From positions 1 through 56,090 of the IMG/VR virus record IMGVR_UViG_3300037191_001062: 56,090 nt of DNA; one strand, written 5' to 3'. The stretch is from a virus. Position numbers and translations under genes: made by a program. Positions 7,169-15,299 of this stretch are shown piece after piece. Each line of letters opens with the position of its first letter. The first letter of the stretch is position 1. Below the pieces are notes generated by a model, which did no database searches, had not been told where the DNA came from, and worked only from the letters and a program-made list of their open reading frames with translations.

Positions 7169-7742
7169 CCAAACTGCTTTCAATAGTTATGTGAAATATC
7201 TTGCGTATAAAAGACATTTCACTACAAAAAGCTACGACTTTCACAAATATAATGGCAAAGTCAAAGCAAACTTTGAAACTTTTAGAACTCGCAATGACGC
7301 ATACTTTTTTGCAAAACTTGCAAATAAACCTGATTATGAGAATATGATACTAGCTAACATGGTTGTTAATCCAGACGCTTGGATAAGAGATCTTATGGAT
7401 GATTCTGGTTATAATATATATGTTGAATGGAAAAAGAAGATAGATTCGTTAGGTCATGTTTTCAAATCAGATTTGAGTAATTTGAAAGATGACTATCAAT
7501 CTAACTTTATATCACACAATGGTCAACATCCACATATTGGTAAATTATTGCTTCAAAAGAAGATAACACTTGAAACATTTACGATGTTAGCTCATATGTC
7601 TAATATATATTCATATTGGAGTGAAAAAGTAGTTGACAAAATTATATTTTATGATATAATAATAAAATCCAAGAAGTATAAACCCTTCTTGCGATACGAT
7701 GAACAACGATTCAAACAAATCGTCAAAGATAAATTTTTTTAA
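7134..7742 (+). CDS. 59: gp59-like DNA helicase loader
   Basis: A 202-residue protein matching the T4 gp59 pattern: YLAYKRHFTTKSYDFHKYNG, then TRNDAYFFAKLANK, ENMILANMVVNPDAWIRDLM, and a C-terminal KITLETFTMLAHM. gp59 loads the gp41 helicase onto gp32-coated DNA. The neighbours (gp32 next, gp41 3 kb on) fit. The start could also be ATG 7140, which lies better from the AGGATGG site at 7124. A sigma70-type promoter for gene 32 is embedded near its 3' end. Confidence 0.82.
   Translation: MTMISTSQNLINQTAFNSYVKYLAYKRHFTTKSYDFHKYNGKVKANFETFRTRNDAYFFAKLANKPDYENMILANMVVNPDAWIRDLMDDSGYNIYVEWKKKIDSLGHVFKSDLSNLKDDYQSNFISHNGQHPHIGKLLLQKKITLETFTMLAHMSNIYSYWSEKVVDKIIFYDIIIKSKKYKPFLRYDEQRFKQIVKDKFF
7633..7660 (+). 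promoter_or_regulatory. early promoter inside the gp59 gene, reading into gene 32
   Basis: TTGACA (7633-7638), 16-base spacer, TATAAT (7655-7660). The boxes are consensus although they lie in coding sequence, about 200 bases upstream of gene 32. Confidence 0.7.
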
Positions 7743-7770
7743 AAAAATTTGTAATTTACAACTAGCTTGT

Positions 7771-7778
7771 TATAAATA
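7771..7778 (+). promoter_or_regulatory. T4-type late promoter before gene 32
   Basis: TATAAATA, the T4 late -10 element, 87 bases upstream of the gp32 start. It would let gene 32 be made late as well. Confidence 0.5.
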
Positions 7779-7864
7779 TATCGTTGGTAACAACGCATAC
7801 TAAGCTATATTAAAAATTGCTATACTAAACTATAAAACGCCATATATTCAGGAGAATATTAAAT

Positions 7865-8785
7865 ATGTCATTTGCATCACTAAAAAAGAACCGTACAAAA
7901 TCCCTCGACAAGCTTAACTCTCAGCTTGAAAAAATCACTAAAAAGTCATATGCTGATCCAGATGCTGATAAGTATTGGAAACCAACTCGCGATAAAGTTG
8001 GTAACGGTTTTTCAATTATCCGTTTCTTACCTGCTGTTGAAGGTGAAGAACTACCATTTGTTCGCACGTTTGACCATGGATTCCAAGGACCAACTGGTTT
8101 ATGGTACATCGAAAGTTCTCTTACAACTTTAAACGTCGACGACCCAGTATCAGAATATAACTCTAAGCTGTGGAATTCTGGTATTGATTCTGACAAAGAA
8201 CTTGCTCGTAAACAGAAACGACGTCTTAAGTATATTTCAAACGTATTAGTTGTTAAAGATCCAGCTAACCCAGAAAATGAGGGCAAAGTATTTCTTTATC
8301 AGTATGGTAAAAAAATCTTTGATAAACTGAATGATTTGATGAACCCATCTTTTGAAGATGAATCACCAGTAAATCCTTTTGATTTTTGGGAAGGTGCTAA
8401 CTTCCGACTAAAAATTCGTTTAGTTGAAGGTTACCCTAATTATGATAAGTCTGAGTTTGACGATCCTACTTCTGTTTTCGACGATGATGATGAAATGGAA
8501 AAATTGTGGAAAACTCAACATTCACTTCAGTCATTGTTAGACCCTAATAAGTTTAAATCTTATGCTGAGTTAAAGACTAAATTGTTCCGTGTACTTGCAC
8601 TTGACGAAGCCGATAATAAAGACTTCGGTAAAACTGCAGAACAAGAACCTGTTGGCGGAAGCGATGAATTAGATTTAAGCGGTATTGCCGATTCAGCTCC
8701 AATTGAAGAATCTAAATCAGCTGGTGAAATGAACTCTGACGACGACGACGACTTGGCAATCTTCAAGGATCTAGCTCGCGGTTAA
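7865..8785 (+). CDS. 32: single-stranded DNA-binding protein (gp32)
   Basis: A 306-residue gp32-type protein. The basic N-terminus has KKNRTKSLDKL, like the LAST motif used for cooperative binding. The core has DKYWKPTRDKVGNG, FVRTFDHGF, DPVSEYNSKLWNSG, RKQKRRLKYISNVLV and VFLYQYGKKIFDK. The C-terminal tail is acidic (SDDDDDLAIFKDLARG) and would contact gp59, UvsX and polymerase. There is no cysteine at all, so the zinc-binding His-Cys3 subdomain of T4 gp32 is missing. AGGAGAA precedes the ATG. Confidence 0.93.
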   Translation: MSFASLKKNRTKSLDKLNSQLEKITKKSYADPDADKYWKPTRDKVGNGFSIIRFLPAVEGEELPFVRTFDHGFQGPTGLWYIESSLTTLNVDDPVSEYNSKLWNSGIDSDKELARKQKRRLKYISNVLVVKDPANPENEGKVFLYQYGKKIFDKLNDLMNPSFEDESPVNPFDFWEGANFRLKIRLVEGYPNYDKSEFDDPTSVFDDDDEMEKLWKTQHSLQSLLDPNKFKSYAELKTKLFRVLALDEADNKDFGKTAEQEPVGGSDELDLSGIADSAPIEESKSAGEMNSDDDDDLAIFKDLARG

Positions 8786-8800
8786 TAATAGGAAACAGTA

Positions 8801-9079
8801 ATGAAAAACGTTGAAGAAATATTAGATTTTGGTTTTTATGCTGTTTCCGAAGATGAATTGGAAGTTGTTCAGATTGCAAATAAGCAATCTGAACAACTCA
8901 CTGCTCAACTAGAAACTGTCGACAATAAAGCAGAATTGCTCTATGCAGCAATAATGCCACTAATCAAAAATCTCAAAGCGAATCCAGAAAAAGATTATAT
9001 ATTCTGGCCTAATCGCACTGAAAAACTTGATGCCTTTGTAGAAAGGTTACAAAAAATACACAATGGAGATAATTTGTAA
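8801..9079 (+). CDS. small conserved protein before uvsX
   Basis: A 92-residue helical protein. Its C-terminal half (AIMPLIKNLKANPEKDYIFW then PNRTEKLDAF) resembles a small conserved protein of marine T4-like phages, as I recall it. The stop is directly followed by the uvsX ATG, suggesting coupled translation. Function unknown. Confidence 0.7.
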   Translation: MKNVEEILDFGFYAVSEDELEVVQIANKQSEQLTAQLETVDNKAELLYAAIMPLIKNLKANPEKDYIFWPNRTEKLDAFVERLQKIHNGDNL

Positions 9080-9985
9080 ATGAGTCTTTTAGATAAAATG
9101 TTAAAATCCGGTTCAATCAAACAAGCTGGTGTTGTAAATAAATCTGCTTTCTTTGACGAAAAAGAACCAATTCAGACTGAATTACCAATTGTGAATATCG
9201 CTTTTAGTGGTTCACTTAAAGGTGGTTTAATCCCAGGTCTAACTGTTGTCGCTGGTGCATCAAAAAGTTTCAAAACTCTACTATCACTGTATTGTATGAA
9301 AGCATATCTTGAAAAATATAAAGATGGTGTTGCTTTGTTGTATGATTCAGAATTTGGTATTACACCAGATTATTTAGAAAGTTTTGATATTGATACGTCA
9401 CGTGTACTACATATTCCAATCGAAGATGTTGAACAGCTTAAATTTGATATCGTTAAGCGATTAGACCAGATTGATAAGAAAGATCGTGTATTCATCATGA
9501 TCGATTCTATCGGTAACTTAGCTTCTAAGAAAGAAGTTGACGATGCTATGAAAGATAACTCAGCTGCTGATATGACTCGTGCTAAGCAACTTAAATCTTT
9601 ATTTCGCATCATAACTCCAAAGCTAACTACAAGAAACATTCCTTGTTTAGCTGTTAATCATATCTATCAAGAAATTGGTATGTTTCCTAAGAATATTGTA
9701 TCTGGTGGTTGCGTAGTTGAAGGCACAGAAATTCAAACACCAGATGGTCTTAAGAATGTTGAAGACTTCAATGTTGGCGAAAAAGTTATTACTCTAAACG
9801 GTGATAAAGTTGTAAGTCATGTTTGGAACCCTGATACACTTGAAGATGGCAATCCAGAATGTTATGAAGTTGAATTTGAAGATGGATTTAAAGCAACTGT
9901 TTCAGATAAACATAAATTCTTGGTTAACGAAGAATGGGTTGAAGCTAAAGATTTAGTTGTTGGAATGGATTGTACTGTTATTTAG
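9080..9985 (+). CDS. uvsX: UvsX recombinase N-terminal part fused to an N-intein (split intein)
   Basis: Residues 1-210 are the N-extein: UvsX with Walker A GASKSFKT (59-66), the Walker B region VFIMIDSIGN and AVNHIYQ, ending ...IVSGG. Residues 211-301 are an intein N-fragment: it starts with catalytic Cys211 (CVVEGTEIQTPDG, block A), contains a block-B-like TVSDKHKFLV, and ends at a stop codon without any endonuclease domain. The missing half of UvsX follows as a separate ORF at 10039 behind a C-intein, so full-length recombinase needs protein trans-splicing. UvsX coats gp32-bound DNA and drives strand exchange and recombination-dependent replication. Confidence 0.92.
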   Translation: MSLLDKMLKSGSIKQAGVVNKSAFFDEKEPIQTELPIVNIAFSGSLKGGLIPGLTVVAGASKSFKTLLSLYCMKAYLEKYKDGVALLYDSEFGITPDYLESFDIDTSRVLHIPIEDVEQLKFDIVKRLDQIDKKDRVFIMIDSIGNLASKKEVDDAMKDNSAADMTRAKQLKSLFRIITPKLTTRNIPCLAVNHIYQEIGMFPKNIVSGGCVVEGTEIQTPDGLKNVEDFNVGEKVITLNGDKVVSHVWNPDTLEDGNPECYEVEFEDGFKATVSDKHKFLVNEEWVEAKDLVVGMDCTVI

Positions 9986-10038
9986 TGATACAATTGCTCT
10001 AGCTAGAAAGCTATATCTTAATGAAATAAGGAAACAAA
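9986..10038 (+). other. gap between the two split-intein genes
   Basis: These 53 bases separate the N-intein stop from the C-intein start and supply a ribosome site (AAGGAAAC). No endonuclease ORF or promoter is visible. The gap lies where a homing endonuclease domain would sit in a contiguous intein. Confidence 0.8.
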
Positions 10039-10581
10039 ATGAAAATAGTTAACGTTAAACAGGTTGGTAGAAAACCGGTTTATGATTTATCAATAGCAAC
10101 TGAAAATTATGATGAGCAACATTATGTACTCAAAAATGGTATAGTAACACACAATACTGGTATCTATTATTCAGCAAATCAAATCTTTATTATTAGTAAG
10201 TCTCAAGAAAAAGATGGTACTGATTTAGCAGGATTTAAATTTACAATCAATATCGAAAAATCTCGTTTTGTTCGTGAAAAAGCAAAACTACCATTCACTG
10301 TATTGTATGATTCTGGTATTCAAAAGTGGTCAGCATTGTTTGACTTAGCTATTGAATCTGGACATATAGCAAAAGGCGCCACTCAAGGCTGGTATAATGT
10401 TGTTGACCAAGAAACTGGTGAGCTTGTTGAACCTAAGCGTAGACAGAAAGACTTAGGTTCTGATGATAAATTCTTCGAAGCTCTTGTTAAAAACGAAACA
10501 TTTAACAACTTTATCGAACGTAAATATAAATTGACTATACCAGGAAAAATGAAAGATGATGGAAACAACGATACTATCTAA
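10039..10581 (+). CDS. uvsX: C-intein fused to the UvsX C-terminal part (split intein)
   Basis: Residues 1-39 are the intein C-fragment: block F-like PVYDLSIATENYDEQHYVL and block G GIVTHN, ending in Asn39. Residue 40 is the +1 nucleophile, Thr, beginning the C-extein TGIYYSANQIFIISKSQEKD. Joining 210 N-extein and 141 C-extein residues gives a 351-residue UvsX with the GGTG segment restored. Its own start codon and ribosome site show separate translation. Its 3' end overlaps the gp41 start. Confidence 0.92.
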   Translation: MKIVNVKQVGRKPVYDLSIATENYDEQHYVLKNGIVTHNTGIYYSANQIFIISKSQEKDGTDLAGFKFTINIEKSRFVREKAKLPFTVLYDSGIQKWSALFDLAIESGHIAKGATQGWYNVVDQETGELVEPKRRQKDLGSDDKFFEALVKNETFNNFIERKYKLTIPGKMKDDGNNDTI

Positions 10582-11986
10582 TTTAGTCTATAATAACGAA
10601 TACTACGCAAAAGTATATCCTTTTATTAAAGACGAATATTTTGATGATAACACACACCGTAAAATCTTTGATTCTTATCGCGATTATGTTGAACAATATA
10701 AGGCGCCTCCTTCATTGGAGGCTCTGCGAATCTCGATTGATAATCGTAAAGACTTAAACGAAACATCTTATTCTGAAATAATGAGTTCTATCAGTGAATT
10801 GAAAGTTGATAAAGATACAAATACTCAATTTCTATTCGATGAAACTGAAAAGTTTTGCCAGAATAAAGATCTTTATAACTCTATTCGTAAAGCAATTAAT
10901 ATCCTAGATGCTGATGATGAAGGCTCTAAAGATGGTACTGAAGAAGGTAAGGGTTCAATACCAAAACTTTTACAAGACTCACTAGGTATCAGTTTTGACT
11001 CGAGCGTTGGTCATGATTATCTAGAAGAATACGAAGGTCGATACGATTTCTATCATAAGAAAGAAGAACGAGTTCCCTTTGATATTGACTTGCTTAATAC
11101 AATTACCAAAGGTGGTCTACCTCGCAAGTCAATGACAGTATTACTAGCAACTACTGGTGGCGGTAAGTCGTTAATTAAATGTCATATGGCTGCAAACCAT
11201 CTGATGTACGGAAAGGACGTACTGTATATTACAATGGAAATGGCTGAAGAACGTATTGCTGAACGTATTGATGCAAACATGATGGATATCACAATTGACC
11301 AAGTTAAAGAAATTCCACGCGATGTCTATGAAAAACGCTTAAACAGATATAAAAGTAAGACTACTGGTAAATTAATTATCAAAGAATATCCTACTGGTTC
11401 TGCTCACGCCGGTCACTTCAGACATTTACTGAATGAATTGAAAATGAAAAAGAATTTTGCCCCAGATATTATCTTTGTTGATTACTTGAACATATGCTCA
11501 TCATCTCGTGTTCGTGGAGCAGCAGCAGCAAATTCATACACATTAGTCAAGTCAATCGCTGAAGAAATTCGCGGTCTTGCTATGGAATTTAATTGTGCCG
11601 TCGTTACATCTTCTCAGTTTAACAGAGATGGGTATGGAAATTCAGATGTCGATTTAACGAACACTTCTGAGTCTATGGGTATCACTCATACTGCAGATTG
11701 CATACTAGGTCTAATTACATCTGAAGCACTTGATGATTTAGGTCAACTTATGATCAAGCAACTAAAAAATCGTTGGGGCGACTTATCACATTATCGTAAA
11801 TTCTTGGTTGGAATAGACAAATCAAAAATGAAGATTTATAATCTTGAAGAAAGTGCACAACAGAATATCTCTACTGGCGATGCTAACCAACAGAAAGATA
11901 CTGGTCCTGCATTTGATAAAGGTGACTTTGGTTCTAGAATGGGTGGTAATAAACCGGGTCGTTTTAACTCGGGTGGTCTTGTATAA
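10556..11986 (+). CDS. 41: replicative DNA helicase (gp41, DnaB-like)
   Basis: A 476-residue hexameric 5'-3' helicase. The N-terminal domain (about 1-150) is followed by a RecA-like core with Walker A ATTGGGKS (198-205, Lys204), YITMEMAEERIAERI, the Walker B DIIFVDYLNICSS, and SSQFNRDGYGNSD (motif H4). It works with the gp61-type primase at 23527 and is loaded by gp59. A disordered Gly/Asn/Gln-rich tail ends the protein. The start overlaps uvsX by 26 bases. No intein is present here, although gp41 is a known split-intein host elsewhere. Confidence 0.93.
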   Translation: MMETTILSNLVYNNEYYAKVYPFIKDEYFDDNTHRKIFDSYRDYVEQYKAPPSLEALRISIDNRKDLNETSYSEIMSSISELKVDKDTNTQFLFDETEKFCQNKDLYNSIRKAINILDADDEGSKDGTEEGKGSIPKLLQDSLGISFDSSVGHDYLEEYEGRYDFYHKKEERVPFDIDLLNTITKGGLPRKSMTVLLATTGGGKSLIKCHMAANHLMYGKDVLYITMEMAEERIAERIDANMMDITIDQVKEIPRDVYEKRLNRYKSKTTGKLIIKEYPTGSAHAGHFRHLLNELKMKKNFAPDIIFVDYLNICSSSRVRGAAAANSYTLVKSIAEEIRGLAMEFNCAVVTSSQFNRDGYGNSDVDLTNTSESMGITHTADCILGLITSEALDDLGQLMIKQLKNRWGDLSHYRKFLVGIDKSKMKIYNLEESAQQNISTGDANQQKDTGPAFDKGDFGSRMGGNKPGRFNSGGLV

Positions 11987-12025
11987 CTACAGTCGTAAAT
12001 TATTAAAATAAGCATAGGTGGATTG

Positions 12026-12088
12026 ATGATAAATTTTAAAAGTTTAGTGAATTATATTTGTCATATGATTCACTCAAGATATGTCTGA
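12026..12088 (+). CDS. possible 20-residue leader ORF
   Basis: The ORF MINFKSLVNYICHMIHSRYV has a TAGGTGG ribosome site and ends by overlapping the ATG at 12081 (ATGTCTGA). The larger gene has no good ribosome site of its own, so the leader may couple its translation. Confidence 0.35.
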   Translation: MINFKSLVNYICHMIHSRYV

Positions 12089-13373
12089 ATCATATTTTGT
12101 TGAAGCTAGTCTGAGAAAACAAAAACTAGAACTAAAATCGTACATTAAAAAATCGTTGAAAGATGTTAAGTTTACTGAATCTAGCCGCGGAGCGTATCAC
12201 ATACGTTTTCCGATGGCTGGGACTGATTTGGAAATATCAAACATACTTAAGAAACACAATTTAGAAATTATACATTATGATAAAGCTCCAATATCATCTA
12301 AGTTTCCAACTATGATTTTAAAACTCACAAAAGATATTTCAACTAAACTAGTTGTTGGTACTGAGATACCGTGGGTAAATAATTCGTCGAGCGCTGCTAA
12401 AACTGGTGCTCAACTATTCGGAACTAAAGATTTAACACCAGATAGTTTAGGCTTAGCAGGCAAGACTTTGACACGTTCTGAAATCATAAATACAATTAAG
12501 CCACACTTAGAAAAAAAGTATGAGGCGAGTGTTGTAAGCGAACTTATCAATATGGCAAAAGCAGTTAATACAACAAGTTCAAAAATTAAACACGTTAATT
12601 CGTTTTCAACTAAAGATCTTGCAAAGATATCAGCAGACTTTGGTGAAATACTTTCTGCGATTTGGGCTCAGACTAATCTTTATTTTAGATCTAGCTATTT
12701 CCCTAAAGCAAGCAACGAAGCATTAATAGATTTTTACGGAATGCGATTAGGTATTCCATATCCAATATCTGTAAAGTCTGGTGGTGGCGGTAAAGTTACT
12801 GTTCAAAATATCATCGATTCTATTAATAACAGAATAAAGACTGCCATAGTATCAGATTTAACTAACGAGCATTCGCTAGCAATTTTTAAAATTGTTAATA
12901 ATATGTCTATGAAAGAACAGATGTTCGAACTTCATAAATACATGAATACTATAGCTATTAGAACACTTGCTGAGATTATGGATGTTGACGTGTCTATTAT
13001 CAATTTAAACACTGTTCTTGATTTTGTTAATAATTTCGAATTTCAGCATGATTTAGTGAGAAATTTAGAACCATTCTGGTTAGTTCAAAATACAGTTCTT
13101 ACTGACCGAATAAAAGAAGCTGATGATAGATTAAGGCTTGTTTTATCACCTTTAGGCGAATCTATTTGGAAAATTCTTAATAATGATGAAAAAATTAGAG
13201 AATCTCTTACTCGTGTAGCTAGACAAGTTGCGTTGATTCAAATTAACGTTGATGTAACAAAAACACAAATAAGCTTTAATACTAATAAATTCAAAGATTC
13301 AACCTTTCAATTTGGCTGGGCGGGATATGCAGCCAAAAACAAATTAGGGTTTAAGATGAAGGTTAAAAGGTAA
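12081..13373 (+). CDS. large late-region protein, unknown
   Basis: A 430-residue soluble protein with no motif I can name. It starts MSESYFVEASLRKQ, where FVE-A resembles a prohead-protease cleavage context. It ends 4 bases before a ligase-like gene and probably forms a unit with it. The position between helicase and structural genes is shared with other marine T4-like phages, but I cannot assign a role. Confidence 0.65.
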   Translation: MSESYFVEASLRKQKLELKSYIKKSLKDVKFTESSRGAYHIRFPMAGTDLEISNILKKHNLEIIHYDKAPISSKFPTMILKLTKDISTKLVVGTEIPWVNNSSSAAKTGAQLFGTKDLTPDSLGLAGKTLTRSEIINTIKPHLEKKYEASVVSELINMAKAVNTTSSKIKHVNSFSTKDLAKISADFGEILSAIWAQTNLYFRSSYFPKASNEALIDFYGMRLGIPYPISVKSGGGGKVTVQNIIDSINNRIKTAIVSDLTNEHSLAIFKIVNNMSMKEQMFELHKYMNTIAIRTLAEIMDVDVSIINLNTVLDFVNNFEFQHDLVRNLEPFWLVQNTVLTDRIKEADDRLRLVLSPLGESIWKILNNDEKIRESLTRVARQVALIQINVDVTKTQISFNTNKFKDSTFQFGWAGYAAKNKLGFKMKVKR

Positions 13374-13377
13374 TTAA

Positions 13378-14607
13378 GTGCATAGTTTTAAAAATTTTAT
13401 AATAGAATCTAAGAACATTCATATGAAACACGTAGAAGATTCAGTAATTGATGGTAGTGTTACTGGTGTAAGAACTGTAATTGATTATTTCAAAAGTCTT
13501 CGTAATATGCTTGCTGGTAGTACAAGTGATACTGTTAACTTAAGTGTTAAATGGGATGGATCGCCTGCTATTTTTGCTGGAATCGATCCTTCTGATGGAA
13601 AGTTCTTCGTTGCAAAGAAAGGCTTATTTAATAAAAACCCAAAAGTTTATAAAACACAACAAGATATTAATGATGATTTGAGCGGTGCACTTCGTGATAA
13701 ATTTACGATAGCGCTCAAAGAGCTTAGTAAACTTGGAATTAAAGGAGTTGTACAAGGTGATTTCCTCTATTCGAGCGATGATATTGAAGAAGATAATATT
13801 GATGGAGAACCGCATATTACTTTTCATCCTAATACCATTGTTTATGCGGTACCAAAGAAAAGCGATCTTGCTAAAAGAATCCTTAAATCAAAAATCGGTG
13901 TGGTCTGGCATACAATCTACAGAGGAGAATCTTTTGAGACACTGTCAGCAACTTTTGGAAAAGAGATTGCAATCGATCTTAAAGAAGTAGGTTCTGTTTG
14001 GTCAGTTGATGCTGTATTTAAAGATTCTTCGGGTTTAGTTACATTTACTAAACAGGAAACTGATGAAGTTACTATGATGTTATCAAATGCTGATAGAGTA
14101 TTTACGCGCGTTAAAAAAGCAGTCTTGGACGAACTTTCAAATAATACAGAACTCAATCTTCGAGTTAATACTTATATAAATAGTAAAATAAGAGCTGGTG
14201 AACGCATTATTGATCTTGCGGCTTTTATGATTGGACTTACTCAATTTATCGAAGAGTATTATCAGAAACTAGCAGACAAGCGTAAAACTCTAAAAGGAAA
14301 AACTGCTCAAATGGATAAAAAAAATTCTGTATTATCGTTCTTTAATAAATTTAAACAAAAAGATATTGAGAACGTATTCATCTTATATAATATACTAGTT
14401 GATATTAAATTAGTTATCATTGATAAGCTGAATAAAGTAGATGGCCTTAAAACTCTACTTAAAACAAACAAAGGTTACGAAGTTACTGGTCAAGAAGGTT
14501 TTGTTGCTATAGATCGTTACGGCAAGAATTCATTGAAACTAGTAGATAGATTACAATTTAGTAAAGCAAACTTTTCAAGTGATTATATTAAAGGGTGGCA
14601 AAAATGA
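13378..14607 (+). CDS. DUF6267-type protein with ligase-like motif I
   Basis: A 409-residue protein starting at GTG. Residues 1-10 (MHSFKNFIIE) resemble the capsid-targeting sequence of T4 internal proteins (MKTYQEFIAE). The body contains LSVKWDGSPAIFAG (about residues 55-68), matching the KxDG motif I of covalent nucleotidyltransferases (DNA/RNA ligases), then FVAKKGLFNK and GVVQGDFLYS, which could be ligase motifs Ia and III. Related proteins are annotated DUF6267 in marine phages. Either a diverged ligase or a catalytically dead relative is possible. The stop overlaps the next start (ATGA). Confidence 0.65.
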   Translation: MHSFKNFIIESKNIHMKHVEDSVIDGSVTGVRTVIDYFKSLRNMLAGSTSDTVNLSVKWDGSPAIFAGIDPSDGKFFVAKKGLFNKNPKVYKTQQDINDDLSGALRDKFTIALKELSKLGIKGVVQGDFLYSSDDIEEDNIDGEPHITFHPNTIVYAVPKKSDLAKRILKSKIGVVWHTIYRGESFETLSATFGKEIAIDLKEVGSVWSVDAVFKDSSGLVTFTKQETDEVTMMLSNADRVFTRVKKAVLDELSNNTELNLRVNTYINSKIRAGERIIDLAAFMIGLTQFIEEYYQKLADKRKTLKGKTAQMDKKNSVLSFFNKFKQKDIENVFILYNILVDIKLVIIDKLNKVDGLKTLLKTNKGYEVTGQEGFVAIDRYGKNSLKLVDRLQFSKANFSSDYIKGWQK

Positions 14608-15299
14608 GTGCATTAGACGACTTAAAATCTCTTCTTCAGGAGGCTAACATATCTAAACATATTTTGGAATCAAACCCCTTTGATGAAGTTGCTAAGAAAA
14701 AAGAGCAACATATAGAAGAAAATGTTGCTCAACAATATGCTGGTCGAATTGGCGGACAAAGGCCAATAACGGTATTGGAAGATATTGAAGCTCAACGATG
14801 GAATGATCCGTTAAGATATACAAATTTTGTAACTCAAGAACAGATGAATGATCATTATAGGCTGTTGCTGCAACGAGTACAGACACAACTATCCACTATT
14901 AGTGGCGGTGGTGAAGTCAATCTTCGCATGCTAGACGATGTAGATAGATCATCTATTTCTGATGGTCGGTTCCTTAAATATAATGGTGCAATTGGAAAGT
15001 TTTCGTTTGAAAGCGTAACAGAATCAATTCATGAAACTATATTAGTCACCGACTCATCATATCAAATATCTAGTTCGGATTACTACGTCGGTGTCAATCG
15101 TGCTAGTATAGTGACTCTAACTTTACCAGTATCTCCTATTACAGGTAAAGTATTGGTTATCAAAGACGAAAGCGGCGATTGTGAAACAAATCAAATAACA
15201 GTATCAGGTACTGTAGATAACGATTCTGGCGGCTTTGTTTTACAAATTAACAACGGTTCAATTTCATTAATTTATAGAGACGGATGGAGAATAATATGA
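14604..15299 (+). CDS. virion structural protein (fibre/appendage-like)
   Basis: A 231-residue protein. I chose ATG 14604, which overlaps the previous stop and follows AAAGGG, over an in-frame GTG at 14595. The N-terminus (ALDDLKSLLQEANISK) is helical and has an LQE-A site. The C-terminal half (about 130-231) is beta-rich with DSSYQISSSDYYVGVNRAS, typical of phage fibre-type tail or neck appendages. It overlaps the next structural gene by 4 bases. Confidence 0.65.
   Translation: MSALDDLKSLLQEANISKHILESNPFDEVAKKKEQHIEENVAQQYAGRIGGQRPITVLEDIEAQRWNDPLRYTNFVTQEQMNDHYRLLLQRVQTQLSTISGGGEVNLRMLDDVDRSSISDGRFLKYNGAIGKFSFESVTESIHETILVTDSSYQISSSDYYVGVNRASIVTLTLPVSPITGKVLVIKDESGDCETNQITVSGTVDNDSGGFVLQINNGSISLIYRDGWRII

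Noticed and set aside
7921-8286. 121-codon ORF on the minus strand
   Set aside because: It lies fully inside the well-supported gp32 gene and has no ribosome site or promoter.
10556-11986. Search for a second intein in gp41
   Set aside because: The helicase reads through uninterrupted with Walker motifs intact; no Cys/Ser block A or HN end.
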